Part shown: piece by piece, positions 25,603 to 34,353 of the stretch
Position numbering within the stretch: the first letter of the stretch is position 1
Layout: every line of letters begins with the position of its first letter
Assembly: GCF_024721995.1 (NCBI RefSeq)
Contig: NZ_JANQBC010000003.1
Coordinates: 372,001 to 436,000, forward strand
Direction: 5' to 3'
Source of the DNA: Paenibacillus radicibacter
GTDB taxonomy: Bacteria > Bacillota > Bacilli > Paenibacillales > NBRC-103111
DNA length: 64,000 bases
Position numbers and translations under genes: made by a program
Notes under the pieces: generated by a model
Seen by the model: the letters and a program-made list of their open reading frames with translations, nothing else
What the model was told of the DNA's origin: nothing
Database searches by the model: none

Positions 25603-27132
25603 ATGGCATTAGATAACGAAATCAAATCACAGCTAGAGCAATACCTTCAACTATTAGAAAGCGATATCGTGCTTAAAGTTAGTGCAGGAGAAGATAATGC
25701 TTCTGCTGAAATGATGGAACTGATCAATGAGCTTTCCGGCATGTCTTCCCGAATTACTGTCGAGAAAGTCGAATTATCTCGTACACCAAGCTTTAGCGTC
25801 AATCGTGTAGGTGAAGACACAGGCGTTATCTTTGCTGGAACTCCGCTTGGTCACGAATTTACTTCCTTAGTGCTTGCACTGCTACAAGTTAGCGGTAGAG
25901 CGCCTAAGGTAGATCAAAGTGTACTGGATCAAATCAAGAGCGTACGCGGTCAATTCAACTTCGAGACGTATATCAGCTTAAGCTGCCATAACTGTCCAGA
26001 TGTTGTACAAGCCCTAAACCTCATGAGTATCTATAATCCAGGCATTACACACACGATGATCGATGGTGCTGTATTTAAGGAAGAAGTCGAAAGTAAAGAC
26101 ATTATGTCCGTACCTAGCGTCTTCTTAAATGGTGAGTTTTTCGAGAGCGGCCGCGTGTCGATCGAAGAATTGCTTGCCAAAATTGGTACAGGCCCCGATG
26201 CATCTGAGTTTGAGAATAAAGAACCTTTTGATGTTCTTGTTGTCGGCGGCGGTCCATCCGGTGCAAGTGCAGCAATCTATGCAGCACGCAAAGGAATTCG
26301 CACAGGTATCGTAGCAGAGCGCTTCGGCGGTCAAGTAAACGATACACTCGGCATTGAGAACTTCATCAGTGTGAAATATACAGAAGGCCCTAAGCTTGTT
26401 GCTAGCATTGAAGAGCAAGTCAAAGAGTATGGCGTTGATATCATGAAGACACAGCGTGCAGTTCGTCTTGAGAAGAAAGATCTGATCGAGGTTGAACTTG
26501 AGAACGGTGCTGTTCTGAAGAGTAAGACGGTTATTCTATCGACAGGTGCTCGCTGGCGCAACATGGGTGTGCCAGGTGAAGCTGAATTCAAGAACAAAGG
26601 TGTTGCATATTGCCCGCACTGTGACGGTCCTCTTTTCATTGGAAAAGATGTTGCAGTTGTTGGCGGCGGTAACTCCGGTGTTGAAGCAGCAATTGACCTT
26701 GCAGGGATCGTGAAACATGTAACGGTTCTAGAGTTTGCTCCAGAACTTAAAGCAGACTCCGTCTTGCAAGATCGCCTAAACAGCTTGCCGAACGTAACGG
26801 TTCTGAAGAACGTTCAGACGAAGGAATTAACCGGTACGGACAAGCTTGCTGGTATTACCTATATCGAACGTGATACAGGCGCAGAGAAGCACATTGAACT
26901 GCAAGGCGTGTTCGTACAGATCGGACTTGTACCGAACACGGACTGGTTAGGAGACACGCTAGAGCGCACTCGTATGGGCGAAATCGTAGTCGATAACCAC
27001 GGTTCAACGACTTTACCAGGCGTATTCGCAGCAGGCGACTGCACGAATAGTGCTTACAAGCAGATCATCATCTCGATGGGATCTGGTGCAACTGCAGCAC
27101 TCGGCGCGTTTGATTACCTCATTCGCAATTAA
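25603..27132 (+). CDS. ahpF: Alkyl hydroperoxide reductase flavoprotein subunit AhpF
   Basis: The 509-residue flavoprotein comprises an N-terminal double thioredoxin-like domain with the redox pair Cys128/Cys131 (SCHNCPDV). Next come an FAD site (VVGGGPSG, about 213-220), the thioredoxin-reductase redox pair Cys337/Cys340 (YCPHCDGP), and an NADH site ([12 protein letters not shown]). A C-terminal FAD motif ([10 protein letters not shown]) completes it. It passes electrons from NADH to AhpC. AAGGTGG precedes the ATG. All catalytic pairs are intact. Confidence 0.97.
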   Translation: MALDNEIKSQLEQYLQLLESDIVLKVSAGEDNASAEMMELINELSGMSSRITVEKVELSRTPSFSVNRVGEDTGVIFAGTPLGHEFTSLVLALLQVSGRAPKVDQSVLDQIKSVRGQFNFETYISLSCHNCPDVVQALNLMSIYNPGITHTMIDGAVFKEEVESKDIMSVPSVFLNGEFFESGRVSIEELLAKIGTGPDASEFENKEPFDVLVVGGGPSGASAAIYAARKGIRTGIVAERFGGQVNDTLGIENFISVKYTEGPKLVASIEEQVKEYGVDIMKTQRAVRLEKKDLIEVELENGAVLKSKTVILSTGARWRNMGVPGEAEFKNKGVAYCPHCDGPLFIGKDVAVVGGGNSGVEAAIDLAGIVKHVTVLEFAPELKADSVLQDRLNSLPNVTVLKNVQTKELTGTDKLAGITYIERDTGAEKHIELQGVFVQIGLVPNTDWLGDTLERTRMGEIVVDNHGSTTLPGVFAAGDCTNSAYKQIIISMGSGATAALGAFDYLIRN

Positions 27133-27153
27133 TACGATTGTTAATAAGCATAG

Positions 27154-27185
27154 AACGAAGCCACTCCATTAGGGGTGGCTTCGTT
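27154..27185. terminator. Hairpin between ahpF and the ABC exporter genes
   Basis: AACGAAGCCACTCC pairs with GGGTGGCTTCGTT (minor mismatch) across a short loop. It sits between convergent genes. The T runs are weak, so termination efficiency is uncertain. Confidence 0.6.
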
Positions 27186-27206
27186 CGTTATAGATATCTA
27201 ATTGAG

Positions 27207-29027
27207 TTAGCCCTGCACATATTGATTCTGATACAATTTGGCATAAAACCCTTGTTGCTCTAACAATTGTTCATGCGTTCCCTGTTCCATAATTTCGCCG
27301 TCGTTGATGACTAAGATTCGATCTGCCTCTCGAATTGTACTTAGTCTATGAGCGATCACAAAGCTAGTTCTTCCCTTCATCAATGACTTCATCGCTTCTT
27401 GAATATGGAGTTCTGTTCTTGTATCCACACTGCTCGTTGCCTCATCTAGAATTAATATAGATGGATTAGCAAGTATGGCGCGTGCAATCGTAAGTAGCTG
27501 CCTTTGCCCCTGACTTAAATTATTGCCCTCTGCATTTAAATACGTATTGTATCCATCAGATAGCTTCCTAATGAACGTATCCGCATTCGCTAATCTTGCT
27601 GCTTCTTCTACTTCTTGATCCGTAGCGTCTAATCGACCATAACGGATATTATCTCGAATCGTTCCAGAGAACACATAAGCATCCTGCAGGACAAGCCCAA
27701 TCTGCTCGCGTAATGCCTGTTTGCTTATACTCTTGATGTCTATACCATCCATTCGAATTTGCCCCGACTCGATGTCGTAGAACCGTGTTAATAGATTAAT
27801 AATCGTCGTCTTCCCTGCTCCTGTAGGTCCTACTAGCGCAATCATTTCACCTGGCATGACATGCAAGGATACATTTTTCAAGATAGTGACATTGGGTTTA
27901 TAGCCAAAATTGACACGATCAAGCACCACTTCACCTTTAAGAGGAGCAATCGAGTGGGATTTACCCTCTGCCCGATCCTCGGGGTCGATATCCATGATTT
28001 CAAACACTCTCTCTGCTCCTGCAACAGCAGATTGGAACATGTTGTATTGGTTTGCTAACTGGTTGATCGGCTGACTGAACTGGTTCGAGTAATTAAGGAA
28101 GCTGGCAATTATACCAATCGTAACAATGTCGTGATAGGCGAAGATACCGCCGAATACTGCGATTATGACAAAGTTAAGGTTACGCATCGTATTCATCATC
28201 GGTCCCATGGAACCCGAGAGTCGCTGTGCTTTCAGTCCAACTACTCGCAGTTTCTCATTGATCTCACGAAATTGCTCAATGGATTTCGCTTCTCTACCGA
28301 ATACTTTCGTCACTTTTAACCCCGATATATTTTCTTGAATGAATCCATTCACTTCTCCAAGATGCTTCTGTTGCTGCGAAAAATATTGCCGCGTGTACTT
28401 CGTAATTTTCTTCGTGATATAGGCAATAAGCGGAACCGTTAGGATGGTAATGAGCGTCATCCATACACTTAAACTAAGCATCATAATGACACTACCGACT
28501 AGCATCAATACACTAGATATGAGTTGTACGACTGTCTGATTCAATGTATTCGAGACATTAGCAATATCATTGGTCGTCCGACTCATTAATTCACCGTGCG
28601 TTTTCTGATCGAAGAATGAAACCGGCAACTCGTGATAATGCTCAAACAAGTCTTGTCGCATGTCTCGAACTGTATTCTGAGATAAGCTAGATGCCATGTA
28701 TTGTTGAACCCAAGTAAACACAGCCCCTGATAAGTAAATGCCAAATAAAATCAGTCCCATTCGAACAAACCCAGCATATTGCTGTGGAACAATATAATCA
28801 TCGATTATTTTGCCGATCAAATAAGGGGCTAATAGCGTTAAGCATGACGTGATGATCGTACATAACACCACGATGAAGAGTGACTTATATTGCCGCTTTA
28901 AATACCCTGCTACTCGCATTAACGTTCCCCGTACATTATTCACACTGACTTTGGCCGGTGTTCTATGCAGCGGACCTTGACCTTGGCGAAAGCCCATTTG
29001 TTCGAATGATGTCTTATTAGCCGCCAT
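27207..29027 (-). CDS. Heterodimeric ABC exporter, subunit with catalytic Glu (YheH/BmrD-like)
   Basis: This 606-residue exporter half-transporter has six helices (about 45-330) and an NBD. Walker A spans 400-407 (GPTGAGKT), Walker B ends in Asp528-Glu529 (ILILDEA), and His560 is in the H-loop. The signature is LSQGQ (504-508), degenerate versus LSGGQ. I set the start at ATG 29027, which shares one base with the stop of the upstream subunit (TAATG) and has AGGAGG upstream. It pairs with the partner subunit, whose Walker B Glu is lost, to give one full and one degenerate ATP site. It is probably a multidrug exporter. Confidence 0.93.
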   Translation of the reverse strand: MAANKTSFEQMGFRQGQGPLHRTPAKVSVNNVRGTLMRVAGYLKRQYKSLFIVVLCTIITSCLTLLAPYLIGKIIDDYIVPQQYAGFVRMGLILFGIYLSGAVFTWVQQYMASSLSQNTVRDMRQDLFEHYHELPVSFFDQKTHGELMSRTTNDIANVSNTLNQTVVQLISSVLMLVGSVIMMLSLSVWMTLITILTVPLIAYITKKITKYTRQYFSQQQKHLGEVNGFIQENISGLKVTKVFGREAKSIEQFREINEKLRVVGLKAQRLSGSMGPMMNTMRNLNFVIIAVFGGIFAYHDIVTIGIIASFLNYSNQFSQPINQLANQYNMFQSAVAGAERVFEIMDIDPEDRAEGKSHSIAPLKGEVVLDRVNFGYKPNVTILKNVSLHVMPGEMIALVGPTGAGKTTIINLLTRFYDIESGQIRMDGIDIKSISKQALREQIGLVLQDAYVFSGTIRDNIRYGRLDATDQEVEEAARLANADTFIRKLSDGYNTYLNAEGNNLSQGQRQLLTIARAILANPSILILDEATSSVDTRTELHIQEAMKSLMKGRTSFVIAHRLSTIREADRILVINDGEIMEQGTHEQLLEQQGFYAKLYQNQYVQG

Positions 29028-30763
29028 TAAGACACCTCCTGCTTGCCATATTGAGATCGATAAATATCTCGATAGACTTCGCAATTTTCTAATAATTGAT
29101 GGTGGGTGCCGCTACCTGCAATCATTCCCTCATCAATTACGACAATCTTCTGCGCATCAACAACCGATGAGATTCGTTGTGCAATTAAGAACGTTATCGT
29201 GTCTTCGGTTAAATGTTTCAATGCGATCCGAAGCTGTCTTTCCGTCTCAAGATCGAGCGCGCTCATACTATCATCCATGATCAGAATAGATGGCTTCATC
29301 AGTATCGTCCGGGCAATAGATAACCGCTGCTTCTGCCCGCCTGATAAATTAACCCCTTTTTGCCCAAGCTGTGTATCATAGCCTTCTGGCAACTTCGTAA
29401 TAAAGTCATGCGCTTGAGCGATCTTAGCTGCTGACTCAATCTCATCTTGTGTCGTATCTGGCTTGCCGAACGCAAGATTGTCACGAATCGTACCCGTGAA
29501 CAAGAACGATTCTTGAAGAATCATTCCGATATGACGTCGAAGTTCAGCAAGAGGTAGATCTCGAATATATTTTCCATCCAACTGAATTGAACCTGACGTA
29601 ACATCATATAGCCTAGGAATAAGTTGGACTAACGTCGATTTACCTGATCCCGTAGCGCCAATAATAGCGACTGTTTCCCCACGAAATGCTTCTATACTAA
29701 TATCACGCAGTACTAAATCTCTTAACTCAGTTGATCCTGTATAGGAAAAAGCAACATCTTCGAGCTTAATATGTTGAACGGGCTGGATGAGAAACTCATC
29801 TCTTTTCACTTCACTTATATGTGGCTGTGTCGTTAATACTTCTTGAATACGTTTCGCCGATACATTCGCTTGCGATACATTCATCAGCAGCGCACTTACC
29901 ATTAACAAAGAAGCTAATACTTGAACAACATAGTTGATAAAAGCAACCAAATCGCCTACCAGAACAGATCCTGTCGGCACTCGTTCTCCGCCATATAACA
30001 ATATAATGACTAAACATGTGTTCATAATGAATGTCATAATCGGCAAGTTGAGTGCAATAAAACGTACCGCTTTAATTGAAATTGTCGTGTAGTCTTGATT
30101 CAATTCTTTGAATTGCTTGGTTTCATGATCGGCTCTTACAAAAGCTTTAATGACCCGAATACCAGCTAAATTCTCCTGTATTCTTGTATTTACCGCATCT
30201 AATTTCCCCTGAACACGCGAAAATAAAGAAGAAGAGAACTTCATAAGGACAAGTAAAACCGTGACTAAAACAATGAGTGTCCCAAGTAGAATCATTCCTA
30301 ATCGTAAATTGATTAACAATGCCATAACGATACTGCCAATTAGTAAACTGGGGGCTCGAACAAGACCTTGAAGTGCAATCTGCATCAGATTCTGCACTTG
30401 AACAACATCATTCGTCATTCGGGTAATAAGCGAACCAGCCTTAAGTGTATCCATATTCTCAAAAGAGAAGGTCTGAACCTTCGTAAATAGGGCTTCACGA
30501 AGATCCGCCCCAAAGTTCTGAGAAGCTTGACTTGCAAAGAGGTTACACAATACACCGGTTATTAACGAGCATAACGCTACAACAGCCATCGTAATCCCCG
30601 TATGTTGAATCACACTAAAATCACGTTCAACAATACCCAAGTTCACAATGTGAGCAGCTAATGTAGGTTGTAGTAAGTCGAAGAATACTTCAAATATCAT
30701 AAACAGGGGTCCAAGCAACATGAACTTCCAATAAGGCTTCATATACCGTCGTAATTCCCACAT
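29027..30763 (-). CDS. Heterodimeric ABC exporter, degenerate-site subunit (YheI/BmrC-like)
   Basis: The 578-residue subunit has six membrane helices (about 15-295) and an NBD with Walker A 369-376 (GATGSGKS) and a canonical LSGGQ signature (473-477). Walker B reads LIMDD, so Asp498 replaces the catalytic Glu, and the H-loop His is replaced by Gln529. This is complementary to the partner subunit, as in BmrCD, YheIH and TM287/288. Combining this LSGGQ with the partner's Walker motifs gives the active site. It follows the small protein gene by 29 bp in an operon under the twin-palindrome promoter. Confidence 0.94.
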   Translation of the reverse strand: MWELRRYMKPYWKFMLLGPLFMIFEVFFDLLQPTLAAHIVNLGIVERDFSVIQHTGITMAVVALCSLITGVLCNLFASQASQNFGADLREALFTKVQTFSFENMDTLKAGSLITRMTNDVVQVQNLMQIALQGLVRAPSLLIGSIVMALLINLRLGMILLGTLIVLVTVLLVLMKFSSSLFSRVQGKLDAVNTRIQENLAGIRVIKAFVRADHETKQFKELNQDYTTISIKAVRFIALNLPIMTFIMNTCLVIILLYGGERVPTGSVLVGDLVAFINYVVQVLASLLMVSALLMNVSQANVSAKRIQEVLTTQPHISEVKRDEFLIQPVQHIKLEDVAFSYTGSTELRDLVLRDISIEAFRGETVAIIGATGSGKSTLVQLIPRLYDVTSGSIQLDGKYIRDLPLAELRRHIGMILQESFLFTGTIRDNLAFGKPDTTQDEIESAAKIAQAHDFITKLPEGYDTQLGQKGVNLSGGQKQRLSIARTILMKPSILIMDDSMSALDLETERQLRIALKHLTEDTITFLIAQRISSVVDAQKIVVIDEGMIAGSGTHHQLLENCEVYRDIYRSQYGKQEVS

Positions 30764-30792
30764 ACTCTATTGTTTCCTTCCTGATATGTGCT

Positions 30793-31068
30793 CTAGTTAT
30801 TTGTATCCTCATCGTTTTCTTGAATCTCAAAGTGAGCTGTATATTCGTCAATAACCAGTTCAATCGCTTTGAGCTCTCCAAGTAAAATCATTTTAATTTC
30901 TTGCAGCGCTTGTTGTTCAAGCTGTTGTTTCAATGAATCACGTTTAACACGAAGCCGATTTAGAAACTCAAGCGCTCTTCCTCGACGGAAGGTTTTGGCA
31001 CCATGATGATGTCTCCCCGAATGCCGCTCTCTCCAGTGCTTCTCTCCATGTTCATTCATCTCTCTCAT
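30793..31068 (-). CDS. Small charged protein, first gene of the ABC exporter operon
   Basis: The protein has 91 residues starting at ATG 31068, which has AAAGGAGG 8 bp upstream; the longer frame to 31152 runs over the promoter and is rejected. The N-terminus is His/Arg rich (HWRERHSGRHHHG). The rest is predicted helical, with heptad-like leucines (RALEFLNRLRVKRDSLKQQL) and an acidic tail, suggesting a coiled coil. No membrane segment or known domain is recognised. It may be a regulatory or assembly factor for the exporter, or a small autoregulator. The function is unknown. Confidence 0.75.
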   Translation of the reverse strand: MREMNEHGEKHWRERHSGRHHHGAKTFRRGRALEFLNRLRVKRDSLKQQLEQQALQEIKMILLGELKAIELVIDEYTAHFEIQENDEDTNN

Positions 31069-31085
31069 GAATTCGTCCTCCTTTT

Positions 31086-31140
31086 GTATACATATGTATA
31101 CGAATATTGATATTGTATGCAAATGTATACAAATTGTCAA
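31086..31140 (-). promoter_or_regulatory. Exporter promoter with two palindromic operators
   Basis: On the minus strand TTGACA (31135-31140) and TACAAT (31112-31117) are separated by 17 bp. GTATGCAAATGTATAC at 31115-31130 fills the spacer. A perfect 16-bp palindrome GTATACATATGTATAC at 31086-31101 lies just after the -10. Centres are 29 bp apart. This is a strong promoter placed under a dimeric repressor whose gene is not obvious nearby. Confidence 0.75.
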
Positions 31141-31201
31141 AATATTTTTCATAATAATAGCGATTCCACATGATGCGTAGAATCGCTTAATAAAAGTGCG
31201 T

Positions 31202-31813
31202 CTAAAGTTGCTTACTTCGAGCCTTGATTACTGGTTTGGTAACCGTCGGATGGTAGTTGATAATCTTAACTAGCTGTTCTTGCATGTAGGCTGGTGAATG
31301 CTTAAATCCACTCTCCACCCAGTGAATAACGAGTCCGAGCAGCGCATGTATCGAATAGATGGCTAGAAGTTCTTCATCCACATCCTCACGTGAATAGATC
31401 AGTTCCTCCATCGCAATCGTCTTGAGAGCAGTAAACATTCTCTCTCTCAGCACCATCAGCATGTCACTCTTCATGAGTATGGTGTAGATATTCGAGTGCT
31501 CATAAATATGTTCGAATAACATCACAGAGTGAGCTTGCAACTGCCCCACATCAAAGACTTCCACCGCTTCATAAGGTGCACGAAATGAAAGCAATAATTT
31601 CTCAATAAGCTCCGAGATCACATCATCAAGGAGTGCCTCTTTACTTTCATAATTGGTATAGAACGTTCCCCGATTGTAATTAGCAAACTCTGCGATTTCT
31701 GTAATCGTAATCGTAGAAAATGGCTTATTTTCCATCAGCGTAAGTAAGGCTTGGCGCAAGGCGGAACGGCTGCGTAGGATGCGGCGATCCGTTGTTACTG
31801 GTTTATCTATCAT
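31202..31813 (-). CDS. TetR/AcrR-family transcriptional regulator
   Basis: The 203-residue protein has an N-terminal TetR HTH (about 14-58; ITITEIAEFANYNRGTFYTNYESKEALLDDV) and a helical C-terminal ligand or dimer domain. It lies divergent from an SDR gene, with a strong inverted repeat in the intergenic region (31930-31957) that is its probable operator. It is on the same strand as, and upstream of, the exporter operon, but that operon has its own different operator. The ligand is unknown. Confidence 0.92.
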   Translation of the reverse strand: MIDKPVTTDRRILRSRSALRQALLTLMENKPFSTITITEIAEFANYNRGTFYTNYESKEALLDDVISELIEKLLLSFRAPYEAVEVFDVGQLQAHSVMLFEHIYEHSNIYTILMKSDMLMVLRERMFTALKTIAMEELIYSREDVDEELLAIYSIHALLGLVIHWVESGFKHSPAYMQEQLVKIINYHPTVTKPVIKARSKQL

Positions 31814-31929
31814 TTGAATTATTCCCCCGTCCTGCTAATCCAACAAAATGAAGTAAGTTGTTCAATAGCTAACAAACATGCTGTTTTTACTGATTGTAAT
31901 GCCTGTCCTTGCTTTATTATACTCAATGT

Positions 31930-31957
31930 AACAGATGTTCTCTATTGAACATTTGTT
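31930..31957. promoter_or_regulatory. Inverted repeat between tetR and SDR genes, probable TetR operator
   Basis: AACAGATGTTC (31930-31940) and GAACATTTGTT (31947-31957) are inverted copies with one mismatch in 11 bp and a 6-bp spacer, typical of a TetR-family operator controlling both divergent genes. Confidence 0.65.
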
Positions 31958-32003
31958 GATTATTTGTACTGCAAACTTTGAACAACATCGGAGGGGTTTA
32001 GTC

Positions 32004-32762
32004 ATGAGATTATCTGGTAAAGTTGCTGTTGTTACAGGTGCTGCTTCTGGCATGGGGAAAGCTATCGCAGAATTGTATGCATCTGAGGGTGCTAAGGTTG
32101 CGGTATCCGATCTTTGCGTTGAAGCCGCACAAATCGTTGTCGATGGAATAATCGCAAGTGGCGGAACTGCCTTCGCAATTAGCGCTAACGTTGCCAAGGA
32201 AGAAGATGTACAAGCCCTTATTGATACAACCGTGGCACAATACGGTACGGTGGACATCCTCGTTAATAACGCTGGTATAATGGACAACTTCGTACCCGCA
32301 GGTGATTTAACAGACGAGCTTTGGGAGCGTGTCTTCGCGATCAATACGACGGGACCGATGCGAACCATCCGTAAAGTAATTCCAATCTTCCTTGAACAAC
32401 AAAGCGGCGTTATCGTCAATATCGCATCCGCAGGTGGCTTAATGGGCTCCCGCGCTGGTGCTGCCTATACAGCAGCGAAGCATGCCGTTGTTGGATTAAC
32501 GAAGAACGTTGGATTCCAATACGCGCCTAAAGGGATTCGCTGTAATGCAATCGCACCAGGTGGTGTTAGCACGAATATCGGGACAACAATCACAAGCCCG
32601 AACCCATTCGGTATGGAAAGAGCCATGGCTGGTATTCAACTTAACCCACGTGCTGGTGAGCCCGAAGAAATCGCGAAAGTGGCGTTATTCCTTGCTTCCG
32701 ACGATGCAAGTTTCGTCAATGCGACGGTTGTAACTGCGGATGCAGGTTGGACGGCTTACTAA
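32004..32762 (+). CDS. Classical SDR-family oxidoreductase
   Basis: The 252-residue Rossmann enzyme has TGAASGMG (11-18) for NAD(P) binding, NNAG (88-91), catalytic Asn114, Ser142, Tyr155 and Lys159 (YTAAK). PGG near 190 and the C-terminal GWTAY end are normal. All catalytic residues are intact, in contrast to the SDR-like protein at 5312. I chose ATG 32004, after GGAGGGG, over the longer frame beginning at 31935, which would run through the operator. It is probably repressed by the divergent TetR. The substrate is unknown. Confidence 0.93.
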   Translation: MRLSGKVAVVTGAASGMGKAIAELYASEGAKVAVSDLCVEAAQIVVDGIIASGGTAFAISANVAKEEDVQALIDTTVAQYGTVDILVNNAGIMDNFVPAGDLTDELWERVFAINTTGPMRTIRKVIPIFLEQQSGVIVNIASAGGLMGSRAGAAYTAAKHAVVGLTKNVGFQYAPKGIRCNAIAPGGVSTNIGTTITSPNPFGMERAMAGIQLNPRAGEPEEIAKVALFLASDDASFVNATVVTADAGWTAY

Positions 32763-32769
32763 TAAGAAT

Positions 32770-32805
32770 CCCCTTTGCAGGTTTACTGCAAAGGGGGTTT
32801 TGTTT
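32770..32805 (+). terminator. Terminator after the SDR gene
   Basis: CCCCTTTGCAG pairs with CTGCAAAGGGG across a 5-nt loop and is followed by TTTTGTTT. Confidence 0.88.
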
Positions 32806-32966
32806 AATAATGGCAGCCAAATATCTTACTGGTTTCACCTTACCAAGTTCTAACACCAACCTTTCATAATCCTTAAAATTTTGTCCGTCTTGATTTAAGT
32901 CAATGAAGCCTACTTCCTCCTCCAATTACAATGAACACATCACCGAATCTTCAGGAGGGGAAATCC

Positions 32967-33674
32967 ATGATTAATACCGAGCAACAACAATTCAAACAAC
33001 GGAAAGCCGCCTTTATTGCAGGCATATCCTTGATCATCATGACAATTGCTTCTTTTGTAGCGTATGGCTATATCCATGCTAGTCTGATCGTAAAAGGAGA
33101 CGCCAGCACGACCTTCCATAACATCCTTGCTTCAAGCTCACTTTTTAAAGCTGAAATCTTCGGCTGGCTTGTGATTTTCTTATGCGACATTATCGTCGCT
33201 TGGGCTTTTTACATTTTTCTAAAACCAATAAATAAAGAGCTATCCCTACTCGGGGCATGGTTTCGTCTCATGTATACCGCTATACTCGGAACGGTTCTAT
33301 TTCACTTGCTCGAAGTGATGCTGTTGATCGAACGCGCAGACGCATTAACTGAATCTATCCAATTACAAGATCAAGTCCTGCACCAAGTAGAAGCTTTTGA
33401 ACGCATCTGGTCAATGGGGTTAATTGTATTTGGCTTGCATTTGTTAATCGTGGGTTATATCGCAATCCGAACTAGGACTATACCTAGGATCATTAGCATC
33501 CTTCTGCTCCTTGCTGGTGCGGGATATATGATCGTTCACCTGTCCAGCACATTTATCCCGCAATATGAGGGGGTCATTTCGTTGATTAACTATATATTTA
33601 TGGCACCTATGATTGCTGGAGAATTGGGCTTAGGGTTATGGATGCTGGTTAAGGGCGGGAAAGCCGCTTCTTAA
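32967..33674 (+). CDS. DUF4386-family membrane protein
   Basis: The 235-residue protein has six hydrophobic helices. It has the DUF4386 look: N-terminal RKAAFIAGISLIIM, the FRLMYTAILG segment, and a C-terminal APMIAGELGLGLWML helix. I chose ATG 32967, 7 bp after GGAGGGG, over a frame starting at 32931 without a ribosome site. The 3' end overlaps that of the convergent Crp-family gene by 26 bp. The function is unknown; the family often sits beside a Crp/Fnr gene. Confidence 0.85.
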   Translation: MINTEQQQFKQRKAAFIAGISLIIMTIASFVAYGYIHASLIVKGDASTTFHNILASSSLFKAEIFGWLVIFLCDIIVAWAFYIFLKPINKELSLLGAWFRLMYTAILGTVLFHLLEVMLLIERADALTESIQLQDQVLHQVEAFERIWSMGLIVFGLHLLIVGYIAIRTRTIPRIISILLLLAGAGYMIVHLSSTFIPQYEGVISLINYIFMAPMIAGELGLGLWMLVKGGKAAS

Positions 33675-34227
33675 TTCGACTTAACGACTCCGGTGTCATA
33701 CCGAGATAACTTGCCAGTTGATGTTGGGGTACGCGCTCGATGAGTTCAGGACGCCTGTGTAACAGTGACTTGAACCGTTCTTCGGGTGTAGCAGCGATAA
33801 ATGCCGCGTACTCCTCTTGTACCTGACCGAACATCTCCTCGATCATCTTGCGCGTCATCGCTTCCAATTGACCGTATTTATCGTACATATCCCTTTCGAC
33901 ATCCAGATGTCCAACGACTAATACAGAGTCTTCTAGACAGACTAAGGTATATTCTGACGCCTTATCTGTCCGATGTGAATTAAATATGGAGACGGCTTGC
34001 TCTTCCGTAAAGAAATTAGACGTAACCTCTTTACCATTCTCATGAACAGCGTACTGTCTGACACATCCTTCAAGCACAAAATAACATTTGGTAGGTACCT
34101 CACCTTGGTGAAGCAGAATTGTTCCTTTGGGGAAGGATTCAACCGGGATTTCACTTGTAATTTTCTGTTGTTCTTCTTCACTTAAGTTAGTAAATTTCGT
34201 CATATATTTAAACAATAATTGTTTCAT
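33649..34227 (-). CDS. Crp/Fnr-family transcriptional regulator
   Basis: The 192-residue protein has a cyclic-nucleotide-binding-type beta-barrel (about 15-115; FPKGTILLHQGEVPTKCYFV, FFTEEQAVSIFNS), a long dimer helix, and a C-terminal HTH (QLASYLGMTPESLSRIKKRL). No Cys cluster for an iron-sulfur centre is seen, so it is not a canonical Fnr. The ligand is unknown. It is convergent with the DUF4386 gene, sharing 26 bp at the 3' ends. Confidence 0.9.
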   Translation of the reverse strand: MKQLLFKYMTKFTNLSEEEQQKITSEIPVESFPKGTILLHQGEVPTKCYFVLEGCVRQYAVHENGKEVTSNFFTEEQAVSIFNSHRTDKASEYTLVCLEDSVLVVGHLDVERDMYDKYGQLEAMTRKMIEEMFGQVQEEYAAFIAATPEERFKSLLHRRPELIERVPQHQLASYLGMTPESLSRIKKRLSRP

Positions 34228-34289
34228 TTTCGGATACTCACCTCACGGATATTGTCAGCTAAATCCTATTTTATCATGATATGCATAAT

Positions 34290-34328
34290 AAACAGCCTTC
34301 TTCCTCTTACCGAGGCCGAAGGCTGTTT
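34290..34328 (-). terminator. Terminator after mqo
   Basis: AAACAGCCTTC (34290-34300) pairs with GAAGGCTGTTT (34318-34328) around a 17-nt loop, and on the minus strand TTTATTAT follows. Confidence 0.75.
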
Positions 34329-34353
34329 GAAATTATCTTTAAATTGAAACAAT

